Assembly: GCA_030374805.1 (NCBI GenBank)
Contig: JARGSG010000195.1
Location: 496,001-560,000 of the forward strand
Source of the DNA: Gracilaria gracilis
Lineage: Eukaryota; Rhodophyta; Florideophyceae; Gracilariales; Gracilariaceae
Direction: 5' to 3'
DNA: 64,000 nucleotides
Shown: piece by piece, positions 12,299-22,031 of the stretch
Layout: every line of letters starts with the position of its first letter
Position numbering within the stretch: position 1 is the stretch's first letter
Notes under the pieces: generated by a model
The model's database searches: none
Told to the model about the DNA's origin: nothing
Seen by the model: only the letters and a program-made list of their open reading frames with translations
Translations under genes and position numbers: made by a program

Positions 12299-15200
12299 AT
12301 GCGCTTTGCCTTCGCGGCGACGTCCGCGGACCAGCGGCTTCATCGAATAGCCTTTCGCCTTGCTCAATGGCTTGGTGGCCTTTCTATATCAACCGTCATT
12401 ATCCTCTTTCTGCTGTTCATCATTACTATCATCCTCCGCCGCAAGGGCTACGGTGTTCTCTTCAGGTTCTTTACAATCATAATTTATGCACGTCCAGGTG
12501 CTCGTCGATTTCCACACGGATGCGAGGTGCGCATAACGACTCGATTCATTGGATTTCTTGTCAGCGGCTGTAGAGGACCATGGCTAGACATATCTGCTGA
12601 GCGCTTTTATATGAGAATGCGTCCGTCGCTTCGACCCGCACCTCGCCTAAGTCGCCGTTGGGTGGCCCTTTTCAAGTTTTTCTCTCTTGGTGTAGCTGCA
12701 ATGGATAGAGGCTATTGGTCCACACTTCTTCGAAATGTTCTTACTCGCGTGCTTGCATTTATTGTACGTGGTTTGAGAATACGAGTGGACAAAGTTCGTG
12801 TCTGGAAAGATGGAGGATCATGGGAGTGCAAGGCAGAACAGTTTGTATTGGAAGGTGGAGCATTTGGAGTTTTCGGCAGCCAGTACACACTTTCTGTCAA
12901 CGAATTATATGTTAATGTCTGCAAGCGCCCCATTGCTGACGCTTCACCATATCCTGCAATATATGCTGCCCTTGTGCTGCGAAAGGGCACTGAGATCCAT
13001 GCATATCTTGATCCTCGGTTCTTCACACTATTACGCCCGAGGCGGCTTGCAATACTAGATGATTTGCGAATTTCGATCAAGGCTCGCGATGTATCGTGGA
13101 ACGCACCCGGAATTTTCGAAACAAACATAACTCATATTGATGGTGAGCTCTGTCCAGGTTATTCCCGAACATTGCGCTCAAAGTTACCACCATCAGCACC
13201 TGCCACAAAAAAGCCGCGGAAGCCTGGTATTCTTAGATACTGGGAAGGCAATGGTGCGATTCACGGACTTACTCTTCGTATTATAACTCCGCTTGCCAGT
13301 CGCAGCGATCATGACGATATGGCGTTCACATCGGTCCCACTTTCCACTCTGTCTGTTGGGGGTTATGGAACAAAGACGCACAAGATAACGGCAGGACCAG
13401 AGAACGGATTTTTCGTTCGTGTAAAAAGTATTCGTGTCGAGGCGTTCGGCAAGGCTGCTGATGAGCGTCATGAGCCGATGACTCGAGCATCGATCTCAAT
13501 CCGGGGATGCAGTGCTGGTTCCATTGCTGTTGATGCACTTTCAAACACTCTTTACGAAACGCAACCCATTGGCTCTGAAATGGAGAACGGCGAAGCTGAC
13601 GAGCATCGTGTTGAATCATTTGAAAACATCGAGAAGATCGTGGCTGCTAGGCCTGAGTTTCTAATGTGGGTTGAGGACGTCACAACGGCAATTGATATTA
13701 ACTGCTCAAAAAGGCATGGTATGCGTCTTGACTTTGCAGGCCATGGGGGAGTCGTGGCGCTAGAGCCTGTTGGTCTTGTACAGCTTGTGAATGACATGCG
13801 TGACTTCGCTCTCAAATACATAAGTAGCCCGTTGCGGAGACAGAGTTCCTCTTCAAGCATTAGTGGTGATGAATCATCCTCTGCTCTTGCCAGCAGGTCG
13901 AGCACTAGTAGTCTTTATGGGGCTGATGGAGAGCCAAGATCGTTGCGAATGATGTCGGATATGCGTCATTGGACTCTTACAATTCTGGGTCATCAGCCCA
14001 TCGGTGCTGGAGACACACTGGCTTTAGTCCTTTCAAGTGAAACGATGCTTCTTCCCCAGATCGACCTCTTCGGTTCCTCTTTCATGCGTTTCAAAGGATC
14101 GACAACGAAACTTCGCTTGATGCACTGGAGTCAATGGGATCAAACTACCAACTTTTCATGCGAAGAAGCAAAATTCGATATCAGTCGCGGGATTCAGGTT
14201 GGGAAAAAGATAAGCTTAAAATCCGCCTCAATCAATTGGGACATGGATGCTCAGGCTGGTCTAGCGTGTCTGCCCGGCTTGTTTCGAGAATTGAGGAAGC
14301 TGAAATTCAATCGATACTCTCAAGAATTGGAAGATTCTGACGACGAGGAAGATCGCATTCTAAGGAGTACAGCTAAAGAAAAGTCTGTGGTACCCGAAGA
14401 AGAGCTCAAGGAGCTAAGATCCCGAGGAAGGTTGAAACTCTTAGAAGAACTGCAGACATGGGAACTTTCAGGGTCTGATATTCACATGGTTGCTATGTTT
14501 CCTGATGGGCCGAAAATGGGCATAAGTATCGGGAAGCTACCTTCCTGTACTTTGGATTCAGAAACTTTTTGTGGACAAGATGTTGTTGTAACGATGCAGG
14601 AAAAGAAATTCGCACATGGTTCTGAGCTTCGGCTTTCTTCACCTCTTCATACCATGCACAGAGATTTGGAAAAGCGACGAATCGATATAGATATCAAAAA
14701 GTTAAGCTTGATTCTTTACCATGACGTTCAGTTCGGCTTTCTTCTTCAGGATTGGATTCTACGATTACGTGCAGCTATCAGAGTCACCCAGGAAGAACGC
14801 CTCATGCGCACTGGGCTTTCGTTGGAGAAAATGAGACGTCGTCCGTTGCCAGATATATACTGCAAAGCTTCTGAAGTACAAATAATCTTTGAGGATCACC
14901 CAATTGGAGCTTTCTTGACAAAGATGTTACCGCTCATGCAGGATGAGAGTCGTGAACGACTTGTTCGAGAGGAAATTATGGCAAACCGAATTCAGCAGTT
15001 GCACAAGATAGCGAGAGCTGAAATTGCGGGCACTTCGCAGAGGTGTAGTGAGGCTCTCGAAAAGCAAGACTCCTACATTTGGATACAAAGAGTCCGGAAA
15101 CTGCAAGAAGCTGTTCCTCCATTGATTGTTGCTAACGGCCACCTCCCAGCCTTGCGGAATACTCCGATGTCTTCATTTGAAGCTGCGCAGATGTCCTTTT

Positions 15201-18200
15201 CCATACACATGGATGATGATGTCCGACAGTATGGAAGCAAGGAAAGCATCCGCAGACTTAAGATGTTGGATGACTACGAGCTGGGCTCCAAGAAGTACAA
15301 CAAGACACGGCATTATGAATCTGATGCGTGGAATTCTATTGGCTTCAGAAATGCTGCTTTCGAAGCTCAGCAAGTCAGATTGAAGTTGAAGAACTATACA
15401 TACACATTTGCTGAGATAGATCGAATGTACCTCGATAATTCTATTGTTGGTATGGCTGTACAGGCGACTTTGCCACCCTACATTGCGGAGACCACAGTTT
15501 CTATTGGGCGCAGGAGGCAGGTGAAGATCGTCAAAGGTCTTGGCCCCTCAAAGACATACGCTGATCTTCATCTTGTCATAGACTGTCTTCGATGTTGTTA
15601 TAATCCATCTTACATGGGTGCTATTGTTGATTTTGGGCGAGGTGTTGCACGGTTCTTTTCAGGAGGCAAGAACCCTTCGCCGAGAGTTCCGTGGTTCGAT
15701 AGTCTTCGTTTTAATATGCATGGAAGTTTGCGCATCACTTCAAAAAAACTGAAAGGGTATCTTACAAGCTCGATTTCGCCATATTCTATGACAAAACATT
15801 TCGCTGAAGTGGAAGCAGATGACTTCGAGATGCTCACATCAAGGTTGGAAGCTACGGAACGAGATCCTTACCCAATATGTTGGACGTTACACAACTGGCA
15901 CATAAGGCCTTCAAATTTTGATGCCCAGAGGAAGAGCGAGGTAGTATTCAAATATGTTCGAGTTGGTCTAAACCCGGTCATATCTGTCAATAGTGGTGAT
16001 CCCCAAGACCACTACATTGTTCCTTTTCCATCAGCTTCCGAAGTAGCCAGCGGGGGTCCAGGAATTGGTAGGGGGACAATAACTGAGGTTTATTTAGACC
16101 ATCCAGTGTCTCCTACTGACAATGGCTTCGGTAACTACACGACATGGACTACTGGGCTTCATAGCATACCGAACTATGATACATTCACAGGATTTAAGTC
16201 GCGGCGTATAATTTTGGGTATTCACGTGCATGTTCGACATCCTCAAACAGAAGGTATAACAATACACACGGGAGGGGAAAGAACTGGTGTTTTCACTGAT
16301 TCATCGTGGGCGCCATGGGGTGCCTCTGTGGTCCATTCGGATGCTATTACGACATTAACGAAAGTAATCAAAACAATTGTTCAAAGGCCCATTTCGTGTA
16401 GGCTAGCGCCTCGGAAAGGGCCCCCTCCGAGAAAACCACCGAGTGACACTGGTATGTCAAACACTTTATGTGGACTAGATGTCACCGTTGACGCAAAGGA
16501 CCTGAATATCATGTTGTACAACAACCTTGAACCAGGACATGGCCTTTTTGTATCCATCAAAAGCCTTAGTGGGGAACTGCGGAAGAGAACCACTCTAGCG
16601 AGACAGGAGAATGGAGAACTTGAACGAGAGTCGAGGTTGACAAGGCGAAGGTTTAACATTTCTAACATATACTGCAGCATTCGGGTTCCTGGTCTCGATT
16701 TGGCGATAGACGCCGGAAATATGGGGAAACTGTTTATGGTCGACAACGTTAAGTTGTCTGACGATCTCAAGGATGAACTGCGACACATAGGAACTGCGTC
16801 AAGCTCTGAAATCAGTGGTCAACCGTCTTCTGGTTTTGGAAGTAATGATCTCGAAGATTCACCGTTCTACACGTTTTCGAACACTCATCCTTTGCAACGC
16901 GGGAATAAGCTGGATAAGGTTCAATATGACAAACGCCTTCTCGTGGAGCGAGTCCGCTTGGTATGGTCACCGGTTCGTAGATCCTCCTTATTTGCTTGGC
17001 CAGCTGCATTTCAGGAGAAAATCTTTTGCATGAAAGGACCGAAGGTTAGTCTTGGCGGAGCACTGCAACGATGCAGAAGTGAGGTGAAACGGACTGCGAA
17101 TGTCGGAGGACAAGCGAAGACGGATCCGCTCAGTGATTTTGCAAGAACTGCAAAAACTGCAGAGTTATTAGGGGATCCAGGAGAAACCATTCCTGTGTTG
17201 GACCTAAGAACTTCTACGCAGAAACCAGGGGAAGAAGAAAGGAAAAGGTCGTATCAATTCCAAGAATCAACCTCAACAGCTCAGATTGCAGCCGAGACTG
17301 GCAGATGCGTGGACAAAGAAAGAAGCCCTGTTTCGCCCACCCAAAAAAGTTCTGAGTCAATTTCGGTACCAAGGTACGATCCTCTCTCTCCCCCTGTGGC
17401 GGCACTGACGAGACCCAAGGCTGCTGCTCCGAGAAATCTTGTTGGAAGCATGATCGATATTCTTTCGTCGAAGAGAAAGTCACAAAAGACAGAAGAACCG
17501 AAAGTAAGCTCTGTAGAACCGCCAGAGGGCAAACCCCAAGGGCGGGCGTTTGAAGTGCTTGAAACGAAACCGAAGTTTCAGCTGTTCATATGTGATTGCC
17601 AAGTTGGCTTTGGTTCTCCAGAAACAAGCGGGTTAGTTTTCTTGACTTCGAAAGCCGTAAGATTAGGTCTAGTGGAGAAAAAGATGCAAAAGAACATGCA
17701 ACTTGGAGAGCGAAACGAAACTTGGAGAGATCGAGAATATCGGGTTCATCTTGATGAAGCTAATCTATTCACAAGAAGCAGGACATGCAGTCTCTTTGAT
17801 TTTGCTCAGGAATCTTGGGTATCTGCTGACAGCGCGAATCTTGGGAAGACGGCTCTCGTCACAACGAGCCCTATATGCATGGATTTGATGTACATATCTT
17901 CTTCAAGCATTGGTAGTGATTCTGGAGATGAGCAGGATGATCATATTCTACGTCCATCTTTGTTGTTTATCAATATTCCGGATATCAGCCTGTCGACAAA
18001 TGCCGAGGAGTTTCATGCTGCGACTGACGTAGTACGGAAAGTGTTAATGCAAAGCATGAGGTCCTCAGAGATTGTTAACGAAGAACTTGCGAACCTCCGT
18101 TATAAGCTCCAGCTCGCCGATGGAAAGGTTTCCTCAGAAGATCTCGATGATTTTATGCGGCGATTGAACAATATAACAAAACAATGCATGTATGCCGCAG

Positions 18201-19816
18201 ACACATTTCAACACGATCTCGTCGATTCTTTAATGCTTCCTGATGAATCTCGGTTCTCAGATAACTTGCTTAGATATAAAGCAAAGGCAAAGGCGGTGGC
18301 GACGTTCATGCGTCAAGATCAACGGGCCAGCTCCACTGATGTTTTGTATCCTACGATGTACGTGTCATATTCTTTCGATAAATGCTCATGGGAACTGAGG
18401 GAACGCCACAAGGAACTGAACAAAGAGAGTGAGGACCCGTTCGTGGAGATCACCCTACACGACCTGTTGTTTCGGCACACGTTCTACGTTGGCCGAGGAA
18501 GCTCAACAGAAATGACCTTCGGCCATATCAATGCGAAGAATAAGATGAGAAGTAGCTATTTCCAACGCATCCTAGAACCCGCTACCACTGGCACGAAACT
18601 GGGGCCAGGAGGCTTGACAGAAAGGCAAAGCCGAATAAAGGCCTCGGACGGCGCATCAGTTGCGTTTCGGTGGTATTCTACACAAGAAGATCGAGTTGGT
18701 GGAATCCCTATATATGAACTCCTTACTATCCAGGTTGCTCCGATGACTGCTGCAATAACCAGAAAACTATACTCTAGTGTGACGAATTTCCTGTTCTCCA
18801 ATCGATCGAAAGCAGAAAGTAATGGAAGTAATTTAAGGAGCTCTACTGATGATTCTGGAACACTCCCTACTTCGAAGGGAGGTATGAGACCCAGCAATAG
18901 TGCGTCTGCACCCAGTCAGTTGTCCATGGATGGAAATAACGGACGAAAGGGTGCTAATCCGCAAAGCAGCGGCTTGTTCAATGTGAATGCAAACATGGAC
19001 GATGTGAGTCAAATGGCGAAAAGAGGAGAATCCAGTATCTTGTTTAAGTATGTTTTCATTGACGCCTTTGAGCTCACGGCTTCGTATAAGAATAAGGAAA
19101 CTACAAAAAGCGGCGTTCTTGACTTCTTCGATCTCTTCGTTACCACTCCCAGTTTTAGTTACTCCAGTCAAATATGGACCTGGAAGGATTTTTCGGTACA
19201 GCTTCGAAAGGATTTAGTCATGACTTTCGCCAAGAGAGGAGTTTCTAATCTGGCAAAGATCAAGCTATTGCCTGGATACAGCAGAGCTCGAAGACGGTTA
19301 GTTCAGGGAGCGGATAGTGTAATGGGAAGCATCGCCAGCCGCCTCCCGAATACAAGCTCACCACACGGCGACCGAGATATAGACCAACTACGGGAGGAGG
19401 AAGTTCAACGGGAAGATCCGAATATTGATGAGTTGTCGTCTGATATGGAGGAGGATGAACGAGAAGAGGCCATTGATGCAGCCGTTGCTGACATATCAGG
19501 AGAGGAAGAAGGGATTCGCCGTGAAGAAATTTTGAAAGCGCTGTATGGCAGTAGATCGAGAGGAGAGAGCAGAAAGCGTCTTAGTGGACATCTTGGCCCC
19601 AAGGGTAGTCAGGGTTCCCTACATCTCGGAAGTGAAAGCAGTGCTGAAAGCGGGATTGCAGGAAGTAGCCTTTCGACGGGATTCCGAGCAATAATACGTG
19701 GGGAGCGAGCTGTTGGAAATTCTGCGCGGAGCAGATCTAGCATTGACGACGACGGTCCGCGGCGGTTTCTACACAGAATCCGGCGTAAGCCTAATGTCCC
19801 AGGCGACATGAGATGA
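12299..19816 (+). CDS. BLTP2: bridge-like lipid transfer protein BLTP2 (Hobbit / FMP27 / SABRE family)
   Basis: A 2505-aa protein from one uninterrupted 7.5-kb frame. Family members are ER-anchored rod proteins built of repeating beta-groove units that carry phospholipids at ER-plasma membrane contacts. A transmembrane helix lies near the N-terminus (about residues 24-46, STVIILFLLFIITIILRR), the ER anchor of the family. Midway, VPWFDSLRFNMHGSLRI (about residue 1130) matches the conserved WDKxRxxxHG segment. Near residue 2130 the family signature GGIPIYELLTIQVAPM appears, followed by the C-terminal PSFSYSSQIWTWKDF segment. Unstructured Ser-rich and charged stretches separate the domains (about 1570-1750 and 2340-2505). 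The length fits animal (about 2200), plant and fungal members (about 2600). It is hard to be anything else. Confidence 0.92.
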   Translation: MRFAFAATSADQRLHRIAFRLAQWLGGLSISTVIILFLLFIITIILRRKGYGVLFRFFTIIIYARPGARRFPHGCEVRITTRFIGFLVSGCRGPWLDISAERFYMRMRPSLRPAPRLSRRWVALFKFFSLGVAAMDRGYWSTLLRNVLTRVLAFIVRGLRIRVDKVRVWKDGGSWECKAEQFVLEGGAFGVFGSQYTLSVNELYVNVCKRPIADASPYPAIYAALVLRKGTEIHAYLDPRFFTLLRPRRLAILDDLRISIKARDVSWNAPGIFETNITHIDGELCPGYSRTLRSKLPPSAPATKKPRKPGILRYWEGNGAIHGLTLRIITPLASRSDHDDMAFTSVPLSTLSVGGYGTKTHKITAGPENGFFVRVKSIRVEAFGKAADERHEPMTRASISIRGCSAGSIAVDALSNTLYETQPIGSEMENGEADEHRVESFENIEKIVAARPEFLMWVEDVTTAIDINCSKRHGMRLDFAGHGGVVALEPVGLVQLVNDMRDFALKYISSPLRRQSSSSSISGDESSSALASRSSTSSLYGADGEPRSLRMMSDMRHWTLTILGHQPIGAGDTLALVLSSETMLLPQIDLFGSSFMRFKGSTTKLRLMHWSQWDQTTNFSCEEAKFDISRGIQVGKKISLKSASINWDMDAQAGLACLPGLFRELRKLKFNRYSQELEDSDDEEDRILRSTAKEKSVVPEEELKELRSRGRLKLLEELQTWELSGSDIHMVAMFPDGPKMGISIGKLPSCTLDSETFCGQDVVVTMQEKKFAHGSELRLSSPLHTMHRDLEKRRIDIDIKKLSLILYHDVQFGFLLQDWILRLRAAIRVTQEERLMRTGLSLEKMRRRPLPDIYCKASEVQIIFEDHPIGAFLTKMLPLMQDESRERLVREEIMANRIQQLHKIARAEIAGTSQRCSEALEKQDSYIWIQRVRKLQEAVPPLIVANGHLPALRNTPMSSFEAAQMSFSIHMDDDVRQYGSKESIRRLKMLDDYELGSKKYNKTRHYESDAWNSIGFRNAAFEAQQVRLKLKNYTYTFAEIDRMYLDNSIVGMAVQATLPPYIAETTVSIGRRRQVKIVKGLGPSKTYADLHLVIDCLRCCYNPSYMGAIVDFGRGVARFFSGGKNPSPRVPWFDSLRFNMHGSLRITSKKLKGYLTSSISPYSMTKHFAEVEADDFEMLTSRLEATERDPYPICWTLHNWHIRPSNFDAQRKSEVVFKYVRVGLNPVISVNSGDPQDHYIVPFPSASEVASGGPGIGRGTITEVYLDHPVSPTDNGFGNYTTWTTGLHSIPNYDTFTGFKSRRIILGIHVHVRHPQTEGITIHTGGERTGVFTDSSWAPWGASVVHSDAITTLTKVIKTIVQRPISCRLAPRKGPPPRKPPSDTGMSNTLCGLDVTVDAKDLNIMLYNNLEPGHGLFVSIKSLSGELRKRTTLARQENGELERESRLTRRRFNISNIYCSIRVPGLDLAIDAGNMGKLFMVDNVKLSDDLKDELRHIGTASSSEISGQPSSGFGSNDLEDSPFYTFSNTHPLQRGNKLDKVQYDKRLLVERVRLVWSPVRRSSLFAWPAAFQEKIFCMKGPKVSLGGALQRCRSEVKRTANVGGQAKTDPLSDFARTAKTAELLGDPGETIPVLDLRTSTQKPGEEERKRSYQFQESTSTAQIAAETGRCVDKERSPVSPTQKSSESISVPRYDPLSPPVAALTRPKAAAPRNLVGSMIDILSSKRKSQKTEEPKVSSVEPPEGKPQGRAFEVLETKPKFQLFICDCQVGFGSPETSGLVFLTSKAVRLGLVEKKMQKNMQLGERNETWRDREYRVHLDEANLFTRSRTCSLFDFAQESWVSADSANLGKTALVTTSPICMDLMYISSSSIGSDSGDEQDDHILRPSLLFINIPDISLSTNAEEFHAATDVVRKVLMQSMRSSEIVNEELANLRYKLQLADGKVSSEDLDDFMRRLNNITKQCMYAADTFQHDLVDSLMLPDESRFSDNLLRYKAKAKAVATFMRQDQRASSTDVLYPTMYVSYSFDKCSWELRERHKELNKESEDPFVEITLHDLLFRHTFYVGRGSSTEMTFGHINAKNKMRSSYFQRILEPATTGTKLGPGGLTERQSRIKASDGASVAFRWYSTQEDRVGGIPIYELLTIQVAPMTAAITRKLYSSVTNFLFSNRSKAESNGSNLRSSTDDSGTLPTSKGGMRPSNSASAPSQLSMDGNNGRKGANPQSSGLFNVNANMDDVSQMAKRGESSILFKYVFIDAFELTASYKNKETTKSGVLDFFDLFVTTPSFSYSSQIWTWKDFSVQLRKDLVMTFAKRGVSNLAKIKLLPGYSRARRRLVQGADSVMGSIASRLPNTSSPHGDRDIDQLREEEVQREDPNIDELSSDMEEDEREEAIDAAVADISGEEEGIRREEILKALYGSRSRGESRKRLSGHLGPKGSQGSLHLGSESSAESGIAGSSLSTGFRAIIRGERAVGNSARSRSSIDDDGPRRFLHRIRRKPNVPGDMR

Positions 19817-21083
19817 ATACCGTGAGAGATAGAGATACACCCTCTAGATTTGTGTATGTACAAGATGTTTAAGAACTTTCAATTTCATTGACTAGTACCA
19901 CTGACTTCACTAACAATGCCCAAAACCACAGGAGACAATCAAATCAGAGAGACGGATGGTTGCATTGCTGAGAAGTAAAATGCTCTAGCAGTCTTCTGTT
20001 GTACCCAACGCTTGCCGTGTACATAGGTAGTCTTGAAACGTATTGTACGAATGTGCATAATATAACGCCACACGCTTTCATTGTAGCAAAAGCGCTCAAC
20101 AGTTGTCCCGAAACATCATCGAGAGCGTTCAATATGGGAATTCAGGTATGTCATCATTGCAGGTACCCCGAAAATTCACTCTTTCGCACACGACCCGGTT
20201 GTCTGCAAGCGGAAACACACATGCTCCGACATTCCCCCGACCCCATAATACCTGCAAGCCACCTAAATACATTTTGTGTGAATGGAGTATGTAAAGCTGC
20301 TCTACACGCGCAACTGCATGAGTCCTCACAGGCTTTGGCGCGAGTAGAGTTCGTTCCGAGAGCACATATTGGCTTCTCAAGGTGTTTCGATGTTTGTCCT
20401 TTTGCGATACAGACCCTGGCACAGGAATGAGTCTTGTGGAGAGGATATGTAATTGTTCCCTGAATGTACACCTGTCCCATTATGCGGTGGAGATGAATCT
20501 AATGCTGGTCGCACAATCCTGTTGCAGGACGTATTGAAGGTGGACAGTTCTTCTTCTCAAGGATGATTTCTAGCTCATCGTCGAGCCATGCTGCTATCGT
20601 GTAATGGATCTCTCTTGTTTGCCGGTTGGTAAACAACAGAAGGAAAAAAACGATTCGTTTGGAAGCGGGACATTGAATTCTGTGTACCGTTGATAACTTA
20701 CCGTTAGTAACAGTTTTGAGATTTATGGTAAGGGTTATCTATGAGATACGCTTTTGTCTCGTCCACTAACTTGCATACGTGTCGAGTTCATTGCTGTGTC
20801 CCTCGCCCTTGTCCAATCATACGTTCCGGCAACATCCCGACTCCATCTGCAAGGCACTTGCATCTACCGAAGGTACATATCCATCCACAACGGTGTCTTC
20901 ACAGCACGTCTTCGTACGCCAGCCAGGCTAGTCTGTAGTAGGCCTCGTTCGTTCGTACCTCTATAGCATACATCACTAGTTCCATATTTGTGTCGAGCGT
21001 CTGTATTAATCGACTTCATTCCACCCATCTCTAAAATCTGCACAATCTTGTCTCATCTCTCCTCCTCATCAAGTCACTGAAGA
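19817..21083. other. intergenic region, no supported gene
   Basis: 1.27 kb. Open frames up to 143 codons exist but are Cys/His rich and overlap in several frames, as random sequence does. TACCGTTG occurs at 20685-20692. It holds the BLTP2 3' UTR and the promoter of the next gene; the sequence around 21030-21080 is pyrimidine rich, like other 5' leaders here. Confidence 0.5.
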
Positions 21084-21839
21084 ATGGCATCCACTGACAC
21101 TGTGGGATTATCTTCCCACGAACAGAATCCGTCGGAATCAACGAAAGAGGATTCTTCCCCTGAAATTGAAGCTTCTGGAGTTCAGAAGACACCTGGCTTG
21201 CTAATTTCTCTCCTCGACCAAGCAGCATCAAGCCCGCTCATCCGAAAAGTCCACCAGAAAGTGCCTTCAGAAGTCCGCCCTGTTTTGTCTCGTGGCGTTA
21301 CTCATACCCGAACGATTCTCACTAGCCTGGATGACGCTGTTGTTGTAGCGAAGGACACTCTTAGTACTGAAGAAGGCAAAGAATTGGCATCTGCTTCATT
21401 TGCTTTTGCAAGAAGTCTGATGGCATTCATTCGCTTGTTGTATTCTTCGGCTCTTCAAGCGGTGGAGAACAAAATGGGACTGGAGAAGAAGGATGAGGAT
21501 GGCTTAGCTAATCGTTCCATTTGCGTTGGTCGCCATGTGGTCTCGAAAGTTTCGGCCGCAATGAATGAGAGAGAGGAAGAGGTAAGAGGAACTTGCGAGG
21601 CACAGGTGTATTCATCCTTAAGATATGCAGTTGGATTTCTAGTTTCTGTATTTGCCGTCCTTCTCAATTCGCTCGCTGGGTTCAAAGGTCCTGGAAGCTC
21701 ATACATCTCGCCAGCCGCCAAGAAAGTTATTGACAATTTACCCGATGACATCCGCAAAGCGGTTACTGAAGAAGGTGATCTGTCAGAAGTCATTGATGAG
21801 CTTCGTCGGTCCTCCACAACATCCTCTACAGATACTTAA
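21084..21839 (+). CDS. hypothetical protein with amphipathic helices and a hydrophobic segment
   Basis: 251 aa, family not recognised. The first ~35 residues are Ser/Glu rich and polar. The middle (about 35-180) is predicted mostly helical with few Pro or Gly. A hydrophobic stretch (YAVGFLVSVFAVLLNSLAGF, about residues 182-202) could span or dip into a membrane. The C-terminus is Ser/Thr rich and acidic. The pattern is compatible with a lipid-droplet or organelle surface protein, but that is only a guess. Good coding composition, a clean ATG after a pyrimidine-rich leader, and a stop 192 bases before the convergent NOT1 gene support a real gene. Confidence 0.75.
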   Translation: MASTDTVGLSSHEQNPSESTKEDSSPEIEASGVQKTPGLLISLLDQAASSPLIRKVHQKVPSEVRPVLSRGVTHTRTILTSLDDAVVVAKDTLSTEEGKELASASFAFARSLMAFIRLLYSSALQAVENKMGLEKKDEDGLANRSICVGRHVVSKVSAAMNEREEEVRGTCEAQVYSSLRYAVGFLVSVFAVLLNSLAGFKGPGSSYISPAAKKVIDNLPDDIRKAVTEEGDLSEVIDELRRSSTTSSTDT

Positions 21840-22031
21840 TCCTCATGCAATGTGTTGTCCATGATAGGATCATACTCTGTATGGGCTCCAATGCTAACGT
21901 GCTTAGTGTTTGACATGTTCATGGAAGTATGGTCAACTACCAAGAATACAGAGAAAGCAGACAAATGTTTAGTACTTGTGAGTTAATGGTTAAAGTTATG
22001 TGTTTTACAAATCATCTTCGAAGTAGTCGCT

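Noticed and set aside
19999-20430. 143-codon frame between BLTP2 and the next gene
   Set aside because: Cys/His-rich but without regular zinc-ligand spacing; other frames here are equally open.
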